Assembly (NCBI GenBank): GCA_035693825.1 | Contig: DASSGB010000129.1 | Location: 1-19,933, forward strand | From: MGOM01 sp035693825 | GTDB taxonomy: Bacteria; Chloroflexota; Anaerolineae; Anaerolineales; E44-bin32 | Length of the DNA: 19,933 nucleotides | Direction: 5' to 3' | Shown here: positions 1 through 6,338 of the stretch, piece after piece | Layout of the letters: each line of letters opens with the position of its first letter | Position numbering within the stretch: the stretch's first letter is position 1 | Notes under the pieces: generated by a model | Database searches by the model: none | The model's input: the letters and a program-made list of their open reading frames with translations, nothing else | What the model was told of the DNA's origin: nothing | Translations under genes and position numbers: made by a program

Positions 1-1997
1 GGGACGATCGAAAGCAGGACGCCCAACACAATGGCGACGCCGCCCGCCCAGGCCATGTTGATGAACGGGTTGATGTAGATCCTGAAGGTCGTCGACTGCA
101 GGCCGACCTCCTCCCAGCCGACGAGCAGGACGTAGACGTCCTCGGCCGGAGTGCTGTAGACCGCCGGGACGGTGACGGGTTGCTCCTGGACGACGAAGAA
201 ATCCCGGCGCGGATTCATCGGCCGCAGGAAGGTGTCGCCTCGATAGAGGCTCGCTCGGGCCTCGACGATGTCGCGCCCGTCGCTGCCGGGATAACCCGTC
301 AGGTCTTCGAACACGAAACGGTAGCCGCCGATGACGAGCTGCTCGCCGGCGGCCAGGCTGCCCTGAGTCTCCTGCTTGAAATAGGCGTCCCCGACGAAAG
401 CCAGGGCGATCATCGCCACCCCCAGGTGCACGATGTAGCCGCCGTAGCGCCGCGGGTTGCGCGCCACGAGGCGCGCCAGAGCCGCCGGAGGCGATTCGCC
501 TCGGCCGGCCATGCGAGCGCGGACGCCGCGCACGAATTCGGCCGCGACTGCGACCGAGGCGAACGTGACCAGCCACAGCGCGGCCCACGCGCCCGGATGC
601 CAGCGGTGGGCATAGGCCCAGGTGGAGGCCAGGACGAGCGAGGCGATCACCACCGGCGCCGCGCTGCGCACGAAACTCCTTGCGCCGTGCCGGCGCCAGG
701 CCAAGAGCGGCGCCAGGGCCATGAGGATCAACAAAGCGAAGAACATGGGGCCGGTGACCTGCTTGAAGTAGGGTGGACCCACCGTCATTTTCGTTCCGGT
801 GGCCAGCTCCGAAATCATGGGGAAGATCGTGCCCCACAGGACGGCAAACGTGATCGCCAGGAAGAGCACGTTCTGGAGCAGGAAGGCGGCCTCGCGCGAC
901 AGGCTGCTTTCGAGATCGTGCTCGGTCCGCAGGTCGGCCAGGCGGCGGAACAAGAGCGACAACGAGCCCAGGAAGGTCAGGCCGATGAAGAGGAAGAAGG
1001 CCGGTCCCAGAGCGCTCTTGGCGAAAGCGTGCACCGAACCGATGACTCCGGTGCGGGTGATGAAGGTGCCGAAGAGCGCCAGCGCATAGGTCAGGATGAT
1101 GAGGATCATGCTCCAGACTTTGAGCATGCCGCGCTTCTCGGTGATCATCACCGAGTGGAGGAAGGCCGTTCCCGTCAGCCACGGCATCAGCATGGCATTC
1201 TCGACGGGATCCCATCCCCAGAATCCTCCCCAGCCGAGAACGTCGTAGGCCCAGCGTCCACCGAGGACGAGCCCCACACTCAGAAACATCCACGCGATGA
1301 GCGTCCAGCGGCGAGTGGCTCGGATCCACCCGTCGTCACGGCCCTTACCCGTGATGAGGGCCGCCACGGCGAATGCATAGGGGACGACGAAACCGGTGAA
1401 CCCCAGGTACGTCGTCGGAGGGTGACCGATCATGCCGAAGTGGCGCAGCAAAGGATTCAGTCCTTCGCCCTCCGAAGGCACGTAGGGCATCGAGGCTGCG
1501 GGCTGGAACACGGCCCGCGTGAGTTCCGTCGCGTTGGGGGCCAGCCAATATCGCTCCCAGGGATTGGTGATGAAGACTGACAGGCCGACGAAGAAGGCCG
1601 TCGTCAACATGGCCACGGCCATCACCCAGGGAAACAGCTCCCGGTCGGATTTCCACGGGCGAAATACGCAGGCCGCGACGAAACCCGACATCATCCAACC
1701 CCAGAACAAGATCGAGCCCTGCTGCCCTCCCCACAAGGCCGTGGCCCGCAGAAAGGGCGACATGGCCTGGCTGGACACATCGGCGACGTACGCCAGACGG
1801 AAATCGAGGCGCAGCAGCGCGGCTTCGAGGGCGATGACCGACACGCTCAGCACCGGAAACGCCAGGCAGGTCGCGTTGCGGGCGCTGGCCGCCCACCGCG
1901 AAGACGAGCGCAAACCCGCGATGACCGCCGCGGCGGTGGCGTACACCGTCAGGCCAAATCCGATGAGCAGGGCCAACAAACCGATATCGTTCAGCAT
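1..1997 (-). CDS. ccmF: Cytochrome c heme lyase subunit CcmF (3' end cut by window edge)
   Basis: CcmF is the integral-membrane core of System I cytochrome c maturation; with CcmH it ligates heme, delivered by CcmE, to CxxCH motifs of apocytochromes on the outer face of the membrane. Translating from the ATG at 1997 gives about 665 residues without a stop, near the family's usual length, so little is missing beyond the left edge. The tryptophan-rich heme-handling WWD signature is visible as WGGFWGWDPVENA, followed by ALFGTFITRTGVIGSVHAFA, and many hydrophobic segments alternate with short charged loops. The periplasmic part near the C-terminus and a final membrane helix (FINMAWAGGVAIVLGVLLSI) are present. 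GAGAGGA lies about 10 nt upstream of the start. It is the last gene seen of a minus-strand cluster, 73 nt after the thioredoxin gene, with a palindromic repeat between them. Confidence 0.95.
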   Translation of the reverse strand, partial: MLNDIGLLALLIGFGLTVYATAAAVIAGLRSSSRWAASARNATCLAFPVLSVSVIALEAALLRLDFRLAYVADVSSQAMSPFLRATALWGGQQGSILFWGWMMSGFVAACVFRPWKSDRELFPWVMAVAMLTTAFFVGLSVFITNPWERYWLAPNATELTRAVFQPAASMPYVPSEGEGLNPLLRHFGMIGHPPTTYLGFTGFVVPYAFAVAALITGKGRDDGWIRATRRWTLIAWMFLSVGLVLGGRWAYDVLGWGGFWGWDPVENAMLMPWLTGTAFLHSVMITEKRGMLKVWSMILIILTYALALFGTFITRTGVIGSVHAFAKSALGPAFFLFIGLTFLGSLSLLFRRLADLRTEHDLESSLSREAAFLLQNVLFLAITFAVLWGTIFPMISELATGTKMTVGPPYFKQVTGPMFFALLILMALAPLLAWRRHGARSFVRSAAPVVIASLVLASTWAYAHRWHPGAWAALWLVTFASVAVAAEFVRGVRARMAGRGESPPAALARLVARNPRRYGGYIVHLGVAMIALAFVGDAYFKQETQGSLAAGEQLVIGGYRFVFEDLTGYPGSDGRDIVEARASLYRGDTFLRPMNPRRDFFVVQEQPVTVPAVYSTPAEDVYVLLVGWEEVGLQSTTFRIYINPFINMAWAGGVAIVLGVLLSIV

Positions 1998-2022
1998 CCT
2001 AAGGTCCTCTCACGATAGTGGT

Positions 2023-2085
2023 ACTGGTCAGTGATGAGTGAACGGGAATAACCGTCTGACCACTCGCCACTCACCACTGACCACT
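2023..2085. repeat. Inverted repeat of AGTGGTCAGTGGTGAGTG type
   Basis: The arm ACTGGTCAGTGATGAGTG (2023-2040) matches, 16 of 18, the reverse complement of CACTCACCACTGACCACT (2068-2085), with a 27-nt spacer. It fills the gap between ccmF and the thioredoxin gene. Its right arm reaches into the thioredoxin gene, supplying the last codons (SGQW) and its TGA stop. Confidence 0.6.
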
Positions 2086-2676
2086 GCTCGGCTCCGCCAG
2101 CAGTTCGTCAATGCGCTCATCCAACTCGGGTGGATAGAGCGGCCCGATGTGCACACCTCGCAGCTGTCCGCTCTTGTCGACAAAGAAGGTTTCCGGTACG
2201 CCCTGGATGTTGTAGGCCTGGGCGATGCGCGTGCCGATGTCCGGCCCATTGAGGTAGGTGATGTCGAACTCGTCGATGTAGGCCAGGGCTTCCTTTTCGG
2301 TGTCGACCCAATCCACGCCGATGAAAACGACGCCCCGATCCCGATAGGCGCGCCAGGTCCGTTCCAGATACGCCGCCTCCTCACGACAGGGCGGGCACCA
2401 GGAAGCCCAGAAGTTGATGACGACCACTTGCCCACGCAGCTCGCTCAATGTGACGGTGCGCCCATCGAAACCGGTCAGGCTGAAGTCGGGCGCGGCGCCC
2501 GTATCGCGAGGACCACGGTCCGCCCGAGCCATCCCCCAGGCCAGCAGCGACAACAACCCGAGGACCAGACCGTAGGCCAGCGGCCGGCCGAAGGCCCGAC
2601 GGTTGCGAGCCTGGCTGTCCGCCGATGCCGCGGACACGAAGGGTTCGCCGCCTTGACTCAGGTTGCCGGCCGTCAT
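2071..2676 (-). CDS. TlpA/ResA/CcmG-family membrane-anchored thioredoxin
   Basis: A thiol-disulfide oxidoreductase expected to work outside the cytoplasmic membrane, keeping apocytochrome CxxCH cysteines or other partners reduced. The protein is 201 residues: a charged N-terminus, one membrane anchor at about 32-50, then a thioredoxin fold with the active site WCPPC (Cys94, Cys97) in the context VVVINFWASWCPPCREE and a cis-Pro segment, GVPETFFVD. The ATG at 2676 was chosen over an in-frame upstream start because it overlaps the preceding gene's stop by 4 nt (ATGA) and puts the anchor at the N-terminus. Its place just before ccmF supports a CcmG role; TlpA or ResA would be equally valid names. 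The last residues and the stop are encoded by an intergenic repeat, so the C-terminus may differ from relatives. Confidence 0.93.
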   Translation of the reverse strand: MTAGNLSQGGEPFVSAASADSQARNRRAFGRPLAYGLVLGLLSLLAWGMARADRGPRDTGAAPDFSLTGFDGRTVTLSELRGQVVVINFWASWCPPCREEAAYLERTWRAYRDRGVVFIGVDWVDTEKEALAYIDEFDITYLNGPDIGTRIAQAYNIQGVPETFFVDKSGQLRGVHIGPLYPPELDERIDELLAEPSSGQW

Positions 2677-2942
2677 GGGCGAGGCTCTGCCTTGACCAGG
2701 TCGTCCCGACCGTTGACGGCCGCGTCGCCGGACGACTTGCGAGGCCCGACGGGCGCGCCGGATCCGTGGCGATGGTCGTGCGCCATGTCGCGCATCATCA
2801 CAAAATGGAGGATCGGACAAAGGAGCACGAGCGCGAAGTACAACACGCTGGTGGTGGGGATGCCAAAGACCAGGATGGCCACGATCCCGGCCAGCGGGAT
2901 CAGGCAGCACAGAAGCATGAGCAGCCAATGACTTCTCTTCAT
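2673..2942 (-). CDS. Small two-helix membrane protein (DUF2933-like)
   Basis: An 89-residue protein with two hydrophobic segments near the N-terminus (HWLLMLLCCLIPLAGIVAIL and TSVLYFALVLLCPILHFVMM), then a short His-containing stretch (MRDMAHDHRHGSG) and a polar tail. The pattern of two helices plus a His patch resembles small DUF2933-type proteins found beside heavy-metal or cytochrome genes; that assignment is from memory and uncertain. It overlaps both neighbours by 4 nt (ATGA at each end), so it is almost certainly co-translated with the thioredoxin and the upstream membrane protein. The His and Cys residues suggest, but do not prove, metal handling. Confidence 0.8.
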   Translation of the reverse strand: MKRSHWLLMLLCCLIPLAGIVAILVFGIPTTSVLYFALVLLCPILHFVMMRDMAHDHRHGSGAPVGPRKSSGDAAVNGRDDLVKAEPRP

Positions 2943-3445
2943 CGGTAGGTCTCCAGAATGGCCCGTCGCGCCTCTTCCGCGACCTCGCGGTTCACCGCCA
3001 GCCAGACCACCAGGCGGCCGGCGCGGAAGTACATGTGCTCCTGGCCCATGCCGATCAGGGGATACACGGTTCGGCCATCGATCGATTCCTGCGGAAGCGG
3101 CGCGAAGGGGCTGTCACCCTGAGCGATGGCAGACGTCATCGCCTCCACCAGATCCTGCGCCCTTCCGTCACTCGCGGCCTCGAGTACCCACAGCGTCGCC
3201 TCGCCCCGCGAGCCGTAGCGGGCATAGCCGGCGGACGTGTAGGAGAACGAGTCGCCGTGAAGCCGCCGCACCTCGTCTGCGGCCGCCTCTCCCAGCTTGG
3301 CCTCGAGGCGAGGCAAACCGGCCAGGTCCTCGGGCAATGCAACGCTCTCGGTCGCACTGCGAGGCAAGAACGCGATCCCCGCGCCGATGGCGGTCAGGAC
3401 GAGCGCGCTCCCGACGATGATCAAGACCCAAGACGGCCTCGACAT
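2939..3445 (-). CDS. Membrane-anchored protein of unknown function in the ccm cluster
   Basis: 168 residues with one N-terminal membrane anchor (SWVLIIVGSALVLTAIGAGI) and a soluble domain predicted outside the membrane. The soluble part has no cysteine and no motif I recognise; it contains SYTSAGYARYGSRGEATLWV and, near the end, GMGQEHMYFRAGRLVVWLAV, which reads like an alternating beta/alpha fold. Its ATG overlaps the preceding lipoprotein's stop by 1 nt (TGATG) and its own stop overlaps the next start by 4 nt, so it belongs to the ccm operon. A role as an assembly or scaffold partner would be inference from position alone. Confidence 0.85.
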   Translation of the reverse strand: MSRPSWVLIIVGSALVLTAIGAGIAFLPRSATESVALPEDLAGLPRLEAKLGEAAADEVRRLHGDSFSYTSAGYARYGSRGEATLWVLEAASDGRAQDLVEAMTSAIAQGDSPFAPLPQESIDGRTVYPLIGMGQEHMYFRAGRLVVWLAVNREVAEEARRAILETYR

Positions 3446-3993
3446 CAGCAGATCCCCTGCTGGCGGAGTTCGTCGAGCGCCTGACGGATGGCCGGATCGT
3501 CCATGGCGCGACGCTCCATCTCGGCCGCCAGCGTCTCGCGGGGGAACATGAACGCTCGCCAGCGGTAGATCTCGGCCTGCACGGCGGTCACGGAAGTTCC
3601 GGTCTCCAGCAGCCGCTTGGCCAAACCGTACAGCGCTTGATGGTGACCGCAGCCGCAGTTCTTGCTCTCATCTTCAAAAGGGTGATCGGCCGCGCAGCAG
3701 GTGAGGCTGATGTCCAGGCGTTCGTAGTCGTCCGCCCAGGACGGCCGGGGACGAATGTTCTCGTTCCATTGCCTCAGGGTTTCGTAGCCTTCGGTGGAAA
3801 AGGTAGGGCCGTAGCCCGTAGGCGAGCCTTCGGGCGGGATCAGTTCTCTGCGAAGGTTCTCGAGGATCTGAAGGGGCTCAAGCGTGGGGGTGGGTTCGCG
3901 CGCGGGCGCGTTGCATCCCCCGAGGATCCATCCCAAGCCAAGGAGGATGGCCGGGGCCAGTCGTCGTCCCATGCGTGCGGACTCGTGCGGCAT
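3445..3993 (-). CDS. Cys-rich lipoprotein, possible CcmH-like/PCYCGC-like thiol or metal protein
   Basis: 182 residues with a lipoprotein signal (LGLGWILGGC, lipid Cys27). The mature part carries Cys99-Cys100 and a Cys-Gly-Cys-Gly-His-His cluster (Cys113, Cys115, His117, His118). A helix with the pattern LAKRLLETGTSVTAVQAEIY then RWRAFMFP follows. This order, paired Cys then helix then G-x-S then Tyr/Phe, is reminiscent of CcmH (CxxC, long helix, GxSDxEI, YG), the CcmF partner that handles apocytochrome thiols. No canonical CcmH is visible in the window. Family knowledge suggests either a CcmH substitute or a PCYCGC-like metal protein; neither is proven. The ATG at 3993 has GGAGAG 6 nt upstream; the internal ATG at 3972 is an alternative that still keeps the signal peptide. 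It is the first gene of the cluster. The roughly 250-nt gap ahead of it holds no promoter I can defend. Confidence 0.85.
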   Translation of the reverse strand: MPHESARMGRRLAPAILLGLGWILGGCNAPAREPTPTLEPLQILENLRRELIPPEGSPTGYGPTFSTEGYETLRQWNENIRPRPSWADDYERLDISLTCCAADHPFEDESKNCGCGHHQALYGLAKRLLETGTSVTAVQAEIYRWRAFMFPRETLAAEMERRAMDDPAIRQALDELRQQGIC

Positions 3994-4250
3994 GTTCTCT
4001 CCACACGACGGGACACCCCTGCCCGCCTGAGGAGTCGACCCTCCCCAGCCCGGCGTTGGCCTCCGCCGGACCGCCGTCTCTGCTCCTCAAAGGAAAGCCT
4101 AGGCGAGATTCGACGCGCCGCAGAGCGCCAAATGGCGTACCGCAACGCTGTTGAGGATGAGAGGTTGGTGAATCCGACGACCCTCCGGCTCGATGCTCAG
4201 GCCAAATGGCGCTCGGTGCGAGGGAACTCCCCGGGTTACAACCGACGACG

Positions 4251-5270
4251 ATGGCCAGACTTGCCCCTCGGAACACCCTGATGCCGGCCGGCGTCGGGCT
4301 GAGCATGCTCGTCGTCACCCTTTTGATGCGCACTTCCGTGGAATTCCCCGCGCCGCAGGTGGAGGACGACAATCTTGCGCCGATCGAATCGCCGGTCGAA
4401 TTGCCGACATTCAATGTCTCGCACGAAACGACGTACATCCATCGGCGAACCCTGCCGCACACCGACATCCCTGAGCGGGGCCGGATGAACACTCTCACCT
4501 ATTCCGTCCAGCTCGGCGATACAGCCTGGTCGATCGCCGAGCAATTCGAGCTTCAACCGGAGACGATCCTGTGGGGCAACGCTGGGCTGAGCAGCGCGGC
4601 CGGAAGCCTGCAGATCGGCCAGGAACTGAAGATCCTTCCAGTGGACGGCGTGCTGCACACGGTGGAGGAAGGCGACACGATCGAAGGACTCGCCGCCCTG
4701 TACGACGTTGCGCCTGGGGCCATCCTCGAGTTTCCCGGGAACGGCTTCACCACACACGGCGATGCCACGCTGCTTCCAGGGCGGGAGCTGATCATTCCCG
4801 GCGGCACGAAGGCTATCGCCTGGGTGGAGCCGGGGCCGCGCGTGCTGGCCGGTCAGGGTCGCCGCTCTCCCGGTTTCTACTCAGGCCCGCTGGTGTACAT
4901 CGGCACCGGCACCTTCCAGTGGCCGGTCTCGCCCATTCGGATCACCCAGTCGTATTGGTCGGGGCATCAGGCGATCGACCTGGACACGTACTTCCGCCAG
5001 CCCGTCTTCGCCTCCGACAGCGGCACCGTCATCTACTCGAAGTGGGACTCCACCGGCTATGGAAACCTGATCATCGTCGATCATGGGAACGGGCTCTGGA
5101 GCTACTACGCACACAACGAGGCCAATCTGGTGACCGCCGGAGACGGAGTGGTCCAGGGACAGCAGATCGCCGAGTCGGGCAGCACGGGCAACTCGACCGG
5201 CGATCATCTCGACTTCCGAATCCGATTGGTGGAAGGCGGCTTCCTGAACCCGCTGGACTACCTGCCGTAG
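4251..5270 (+). CDS. LysM / M23-type peptidase-domain envelope protein
   Basis: Predicted cell-wall protein of 339 residues. It has an N-terminal signal or anchor (LMPAGVGLSMLVVTLLM), then two LysM glycan-binding repeats (TYSVQLGDTAWSIAEQF...LQIGQELKILP and HTVEEGDTIEGLAALYDV...LLPGRELIIPGG), then an M23/LytM-type domain. In that domain His239 and Asp243 (GHQAIDL) and His288 (YYAHN) are present. The usual HxH motif reads H319-L-D321, so the position that normally supplies a zinc-binding His is Asp. It may therefore be weakly active, inactive, or use Asp as ligand. The start is uncertain: in-frame ATGs at 4206, 4251 and 4281 all lack a strong ribosome site; 4251 gives a conventional Arg-then-hydrophobic signal. 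It is divergent from the ccm cluster and is followed by a strong hairpin. Confidence 0.9.
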   Translation: MARLAPRNTLMPAGVGLSMLVVTLLMRTSVEFPAPQVEDDNLAPIESPVELPTFNVSHETTYIHRRTLPHTDIPERGRMNTLTYSVQLGDTAWSIAEQFELQPETILWGNAGLSSAAGSLQIGQELKILPVDGVLHTVEEGDTIEGLAALYDVAPGAILEFPGNGFTTHGDATLLPGRELIIPGGTKAIAWVEPGPRVLAGQGRRSPGFYSGPLVYIGTGTFQWPVSPIRITQSYWSGHQAIDLDTYFRQPVFASDSGTVIYSKWDSTGYGNLIIVDHGNGLWSYYAHNEANLVTAGDGVVQGQQIAESGSTGNSTGDHLDFRIRLVEGGFLNPLDYLP

Positions 5271-5272
5271 AG

Positions 5273-5313
5273 AACCCCAATCCCGTTTTGCCCTGTAAAA
5301 CGGGATTGGGGTT
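5273..5313 (+). terminator. Strong palindrome after the M23 gene (terminator-like repeat)
   Basis: A perfect 17-bp stem (5273-5289 with 5297-5313) closes a 7-nt loop immediately after the TAG stop. No U-tract follows, so intrinsic termination is plausible but not classical. The inner 33 nt (5277-5309) align with the palindrome at 5815-5847, with paired changes in the stem, so this is also a member of a repeat family. Confidence 0.6.
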
Positions 5314-5386
5314 AAGCCATTCGGCGCGTGACGAGAATCAGGCGCGTGTCCGAGAATCGCTCCACTCAGCCAAAGGAGGAAGTCCG

Positions 5387-5806
5387 ATGCGCAGATGGAA
5401 GACAGCCGCCCTTGTCGGGGTGGCCGTGCTGCTGGCGGCCTGCTCAGGTCCCCGCCTTCAGGAGGTGAGCCTGACGGCGGTGGACATGGAGTTCCAACCC
5501 AACGTGCTGGAAGTCACCGCCGGCACGCCGGTCCGCCTCACGATGACCAATGCGGGAACGCTGGAGCACGACTTTTCGATTCTGGAAATCCCCATGGAAT
5601 CGATGGGGGCGACCGCCATGCCGATGGAAGGTCACGACATGGGTGCGATGACGGTGGATCCTCAGCTGCACATGGCCACGGCCATGGGCACCAGCAACAC
5701 CCTCGAGTTCACGCCCACCAAGCCCGGCACCTACGAGTTCTTCTGCACCGTCCCGGGGCATAAAGAGGCCGGGATGGTGGGAAGCCTGATCGTGAAAGCT
5801 CCCTAG
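5387..5806 (+). CDS. Type 1 copper (cupredoxin) lipoprotein with Met/His-rich insert
   Basis: 139-residue blue-copper-like lipoprotein. The signal ends in LLAAC (lipid Cys19), so the mature protein is tethered outside the membrane. Copper ligands are all present: His61 (LEHDF) and the cluster Cys120, His125, Met130 in FFCTVPGHKEAGM. Between them, residues 70-101 form a Met/His-rich stretch (MESMGATAMPMEGHDMGAM and LHMATAM) that could bind Cu(I) or soft metals outside the main site. AAAGGAGG lies 7 nt before the ATG. It could carry electrons to or from the CuA and cytochrome proteins of the convergent operon, or store copper. It is flanked by related palindromes on both sides and is probably transcribed alone or with the M23 gene. 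Confidence 0.93.
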   Translation: MRRWKTAALVGVAVLLAACSGPRLQEVSLTAVDMEFQPNVLEVTAGTPVRLTMTNAGTLEHDFSILEIPMESMGATAMPMEGHDMGAMTVDPQLHMATAMGTSNTLEFTPTKPGTYEFFCTVPGHKEAGMVGSLIVKAP

Positions 5807-5813
5807 CCCAAAT

Positions 5814-5848
5814 GCCAAACCCGGTTTGCGCAGCAAACCGGGTTTGGC
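5814..5848. terminator. Bidirectional palindrome between convergent genes
   Basis: A perfect 16-bp stem (5814-5829 with 5833-5848) with a 3-nt loop lies between the cupredoxin stop (5806) and the stop of the convergent DUF1573-like gene (5853-5851). It could stop transcription from both sides. There is no long U-tract. Its core 33 nt are homologous to 5277-5309. Confidence 0.65.
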
Positions 5849-5850
5849 TT

Positions 5851-6336
5851 CTACTCAATCCAATTGGAAAGCACCGTCAGCCCCTGCTCCGGCTCGGTGG
5901 GGTCGTTGGTGAGAACGTGGACGCGGAAGTTGTGGCGCCCGCCCATGTCGCCGTGCATCATGAAGGACATCGAAAGTCGAGTGCTCTCGCCCGGCTGGAG
6001 GACCATCGAACCGATGGTCGGGATGGGCGGTCAACACCCCTCGACGACTTCGATGAAGGGCACCTCCTCGAACACCAGGGGCTGGTCGCCAACGTTGGTC
6101 AGGACGAAAGACGCGTCCACCGTGCGGCCGAGGGACACGTTGCCCAGGTCGATGACTTCCTTGTCGACCTTGAGGCGCGGTTGACCCGTGACCTCGATCT
6201 CCGCCGGGCGGGTGGATCCCCCCGACAGCGCGGCCACGGCGGCGGCCACCAGCACCAGCCCGCCGGCAATGGCGAGAACGGCGACCACGACCGGCTTCCT
6301 CTGACTTTCGGCGCGGCGTTTGGATTTCCGGCTCAT
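5851..6336 (-). CDS. DUF1573-like membrane-anchored protein, candidate Cys-Sec selenoprotein (in-frame TGA)
   Basis: Starting at the ATG at 6336 (GAGGAG about 9 nt upstream, 2 nt after the preceding stop), the frame gives an N-terminal anchor (VVVAVLAIAGGLVLVAAAVA) and an Ig-like DUF1573-type domain (IDLGNVSLGRTVDASFVLTN). It then meets TGA at 6033-6031, directly after Cys101. The frame continues for 59 codons (PPIPTIGSMVLQPGES, later MMHGDMGGRHNFRVHVLTND, ending LSNWIE) to TAG at 5851-5853, and this part reads like the rest of the same domain. I recall relatives with Cys-Cys-Pro-Pro here, so TGA would replace the second Cys. A hairpin in the SECIS position follows. Read through, the protein is 161 residues with Sec at 102. 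Alternatives are a nonsense mutation or a sequencing error; then the product ends at 101 residues and loses half the domain. It is the last gene of the six-gene operon. Confidence 0.78.
6001..6033 (-). promoter_or_regulatory. Candidate bacterial SECIS element after in-frame TGA
   Basis: On the mRNA strand, TGA (6033-6031) is followed by an 11-nt spacer and then GACCATCG (6019-6012), loop GTT (6011-6009), CGATGGTC (6008-6001): eight perfect base pairs. If the last pair opens, the loop is GGTTC, giving the loop G expected for SelB recognition, about 18 nt after the UGA. From memory this is the same spacing as in E. coli fdhF. The hairpin lies inside coding sequence, as bacterial SECIS elements must. 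Confidence 0.65.
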
Positions 6337-6338
6337 CT

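Noticed and set aside
180..1580. Long plus-strand ORF (466 codons)
   Set aside because: It lies antisense to ccmF, is rich in Arg, Gln, Glu and Gly without any fold-like pattern, and the minus strand gives an unmistakable CcmF.
3443..3447. TGA after the terminal Cys182 of the lipoprotein as Sec
   Set aside because: It overlaps the start of the next gene (TGATG) and the frame beyond it has no family-like sequence; it is an ordinary stop.
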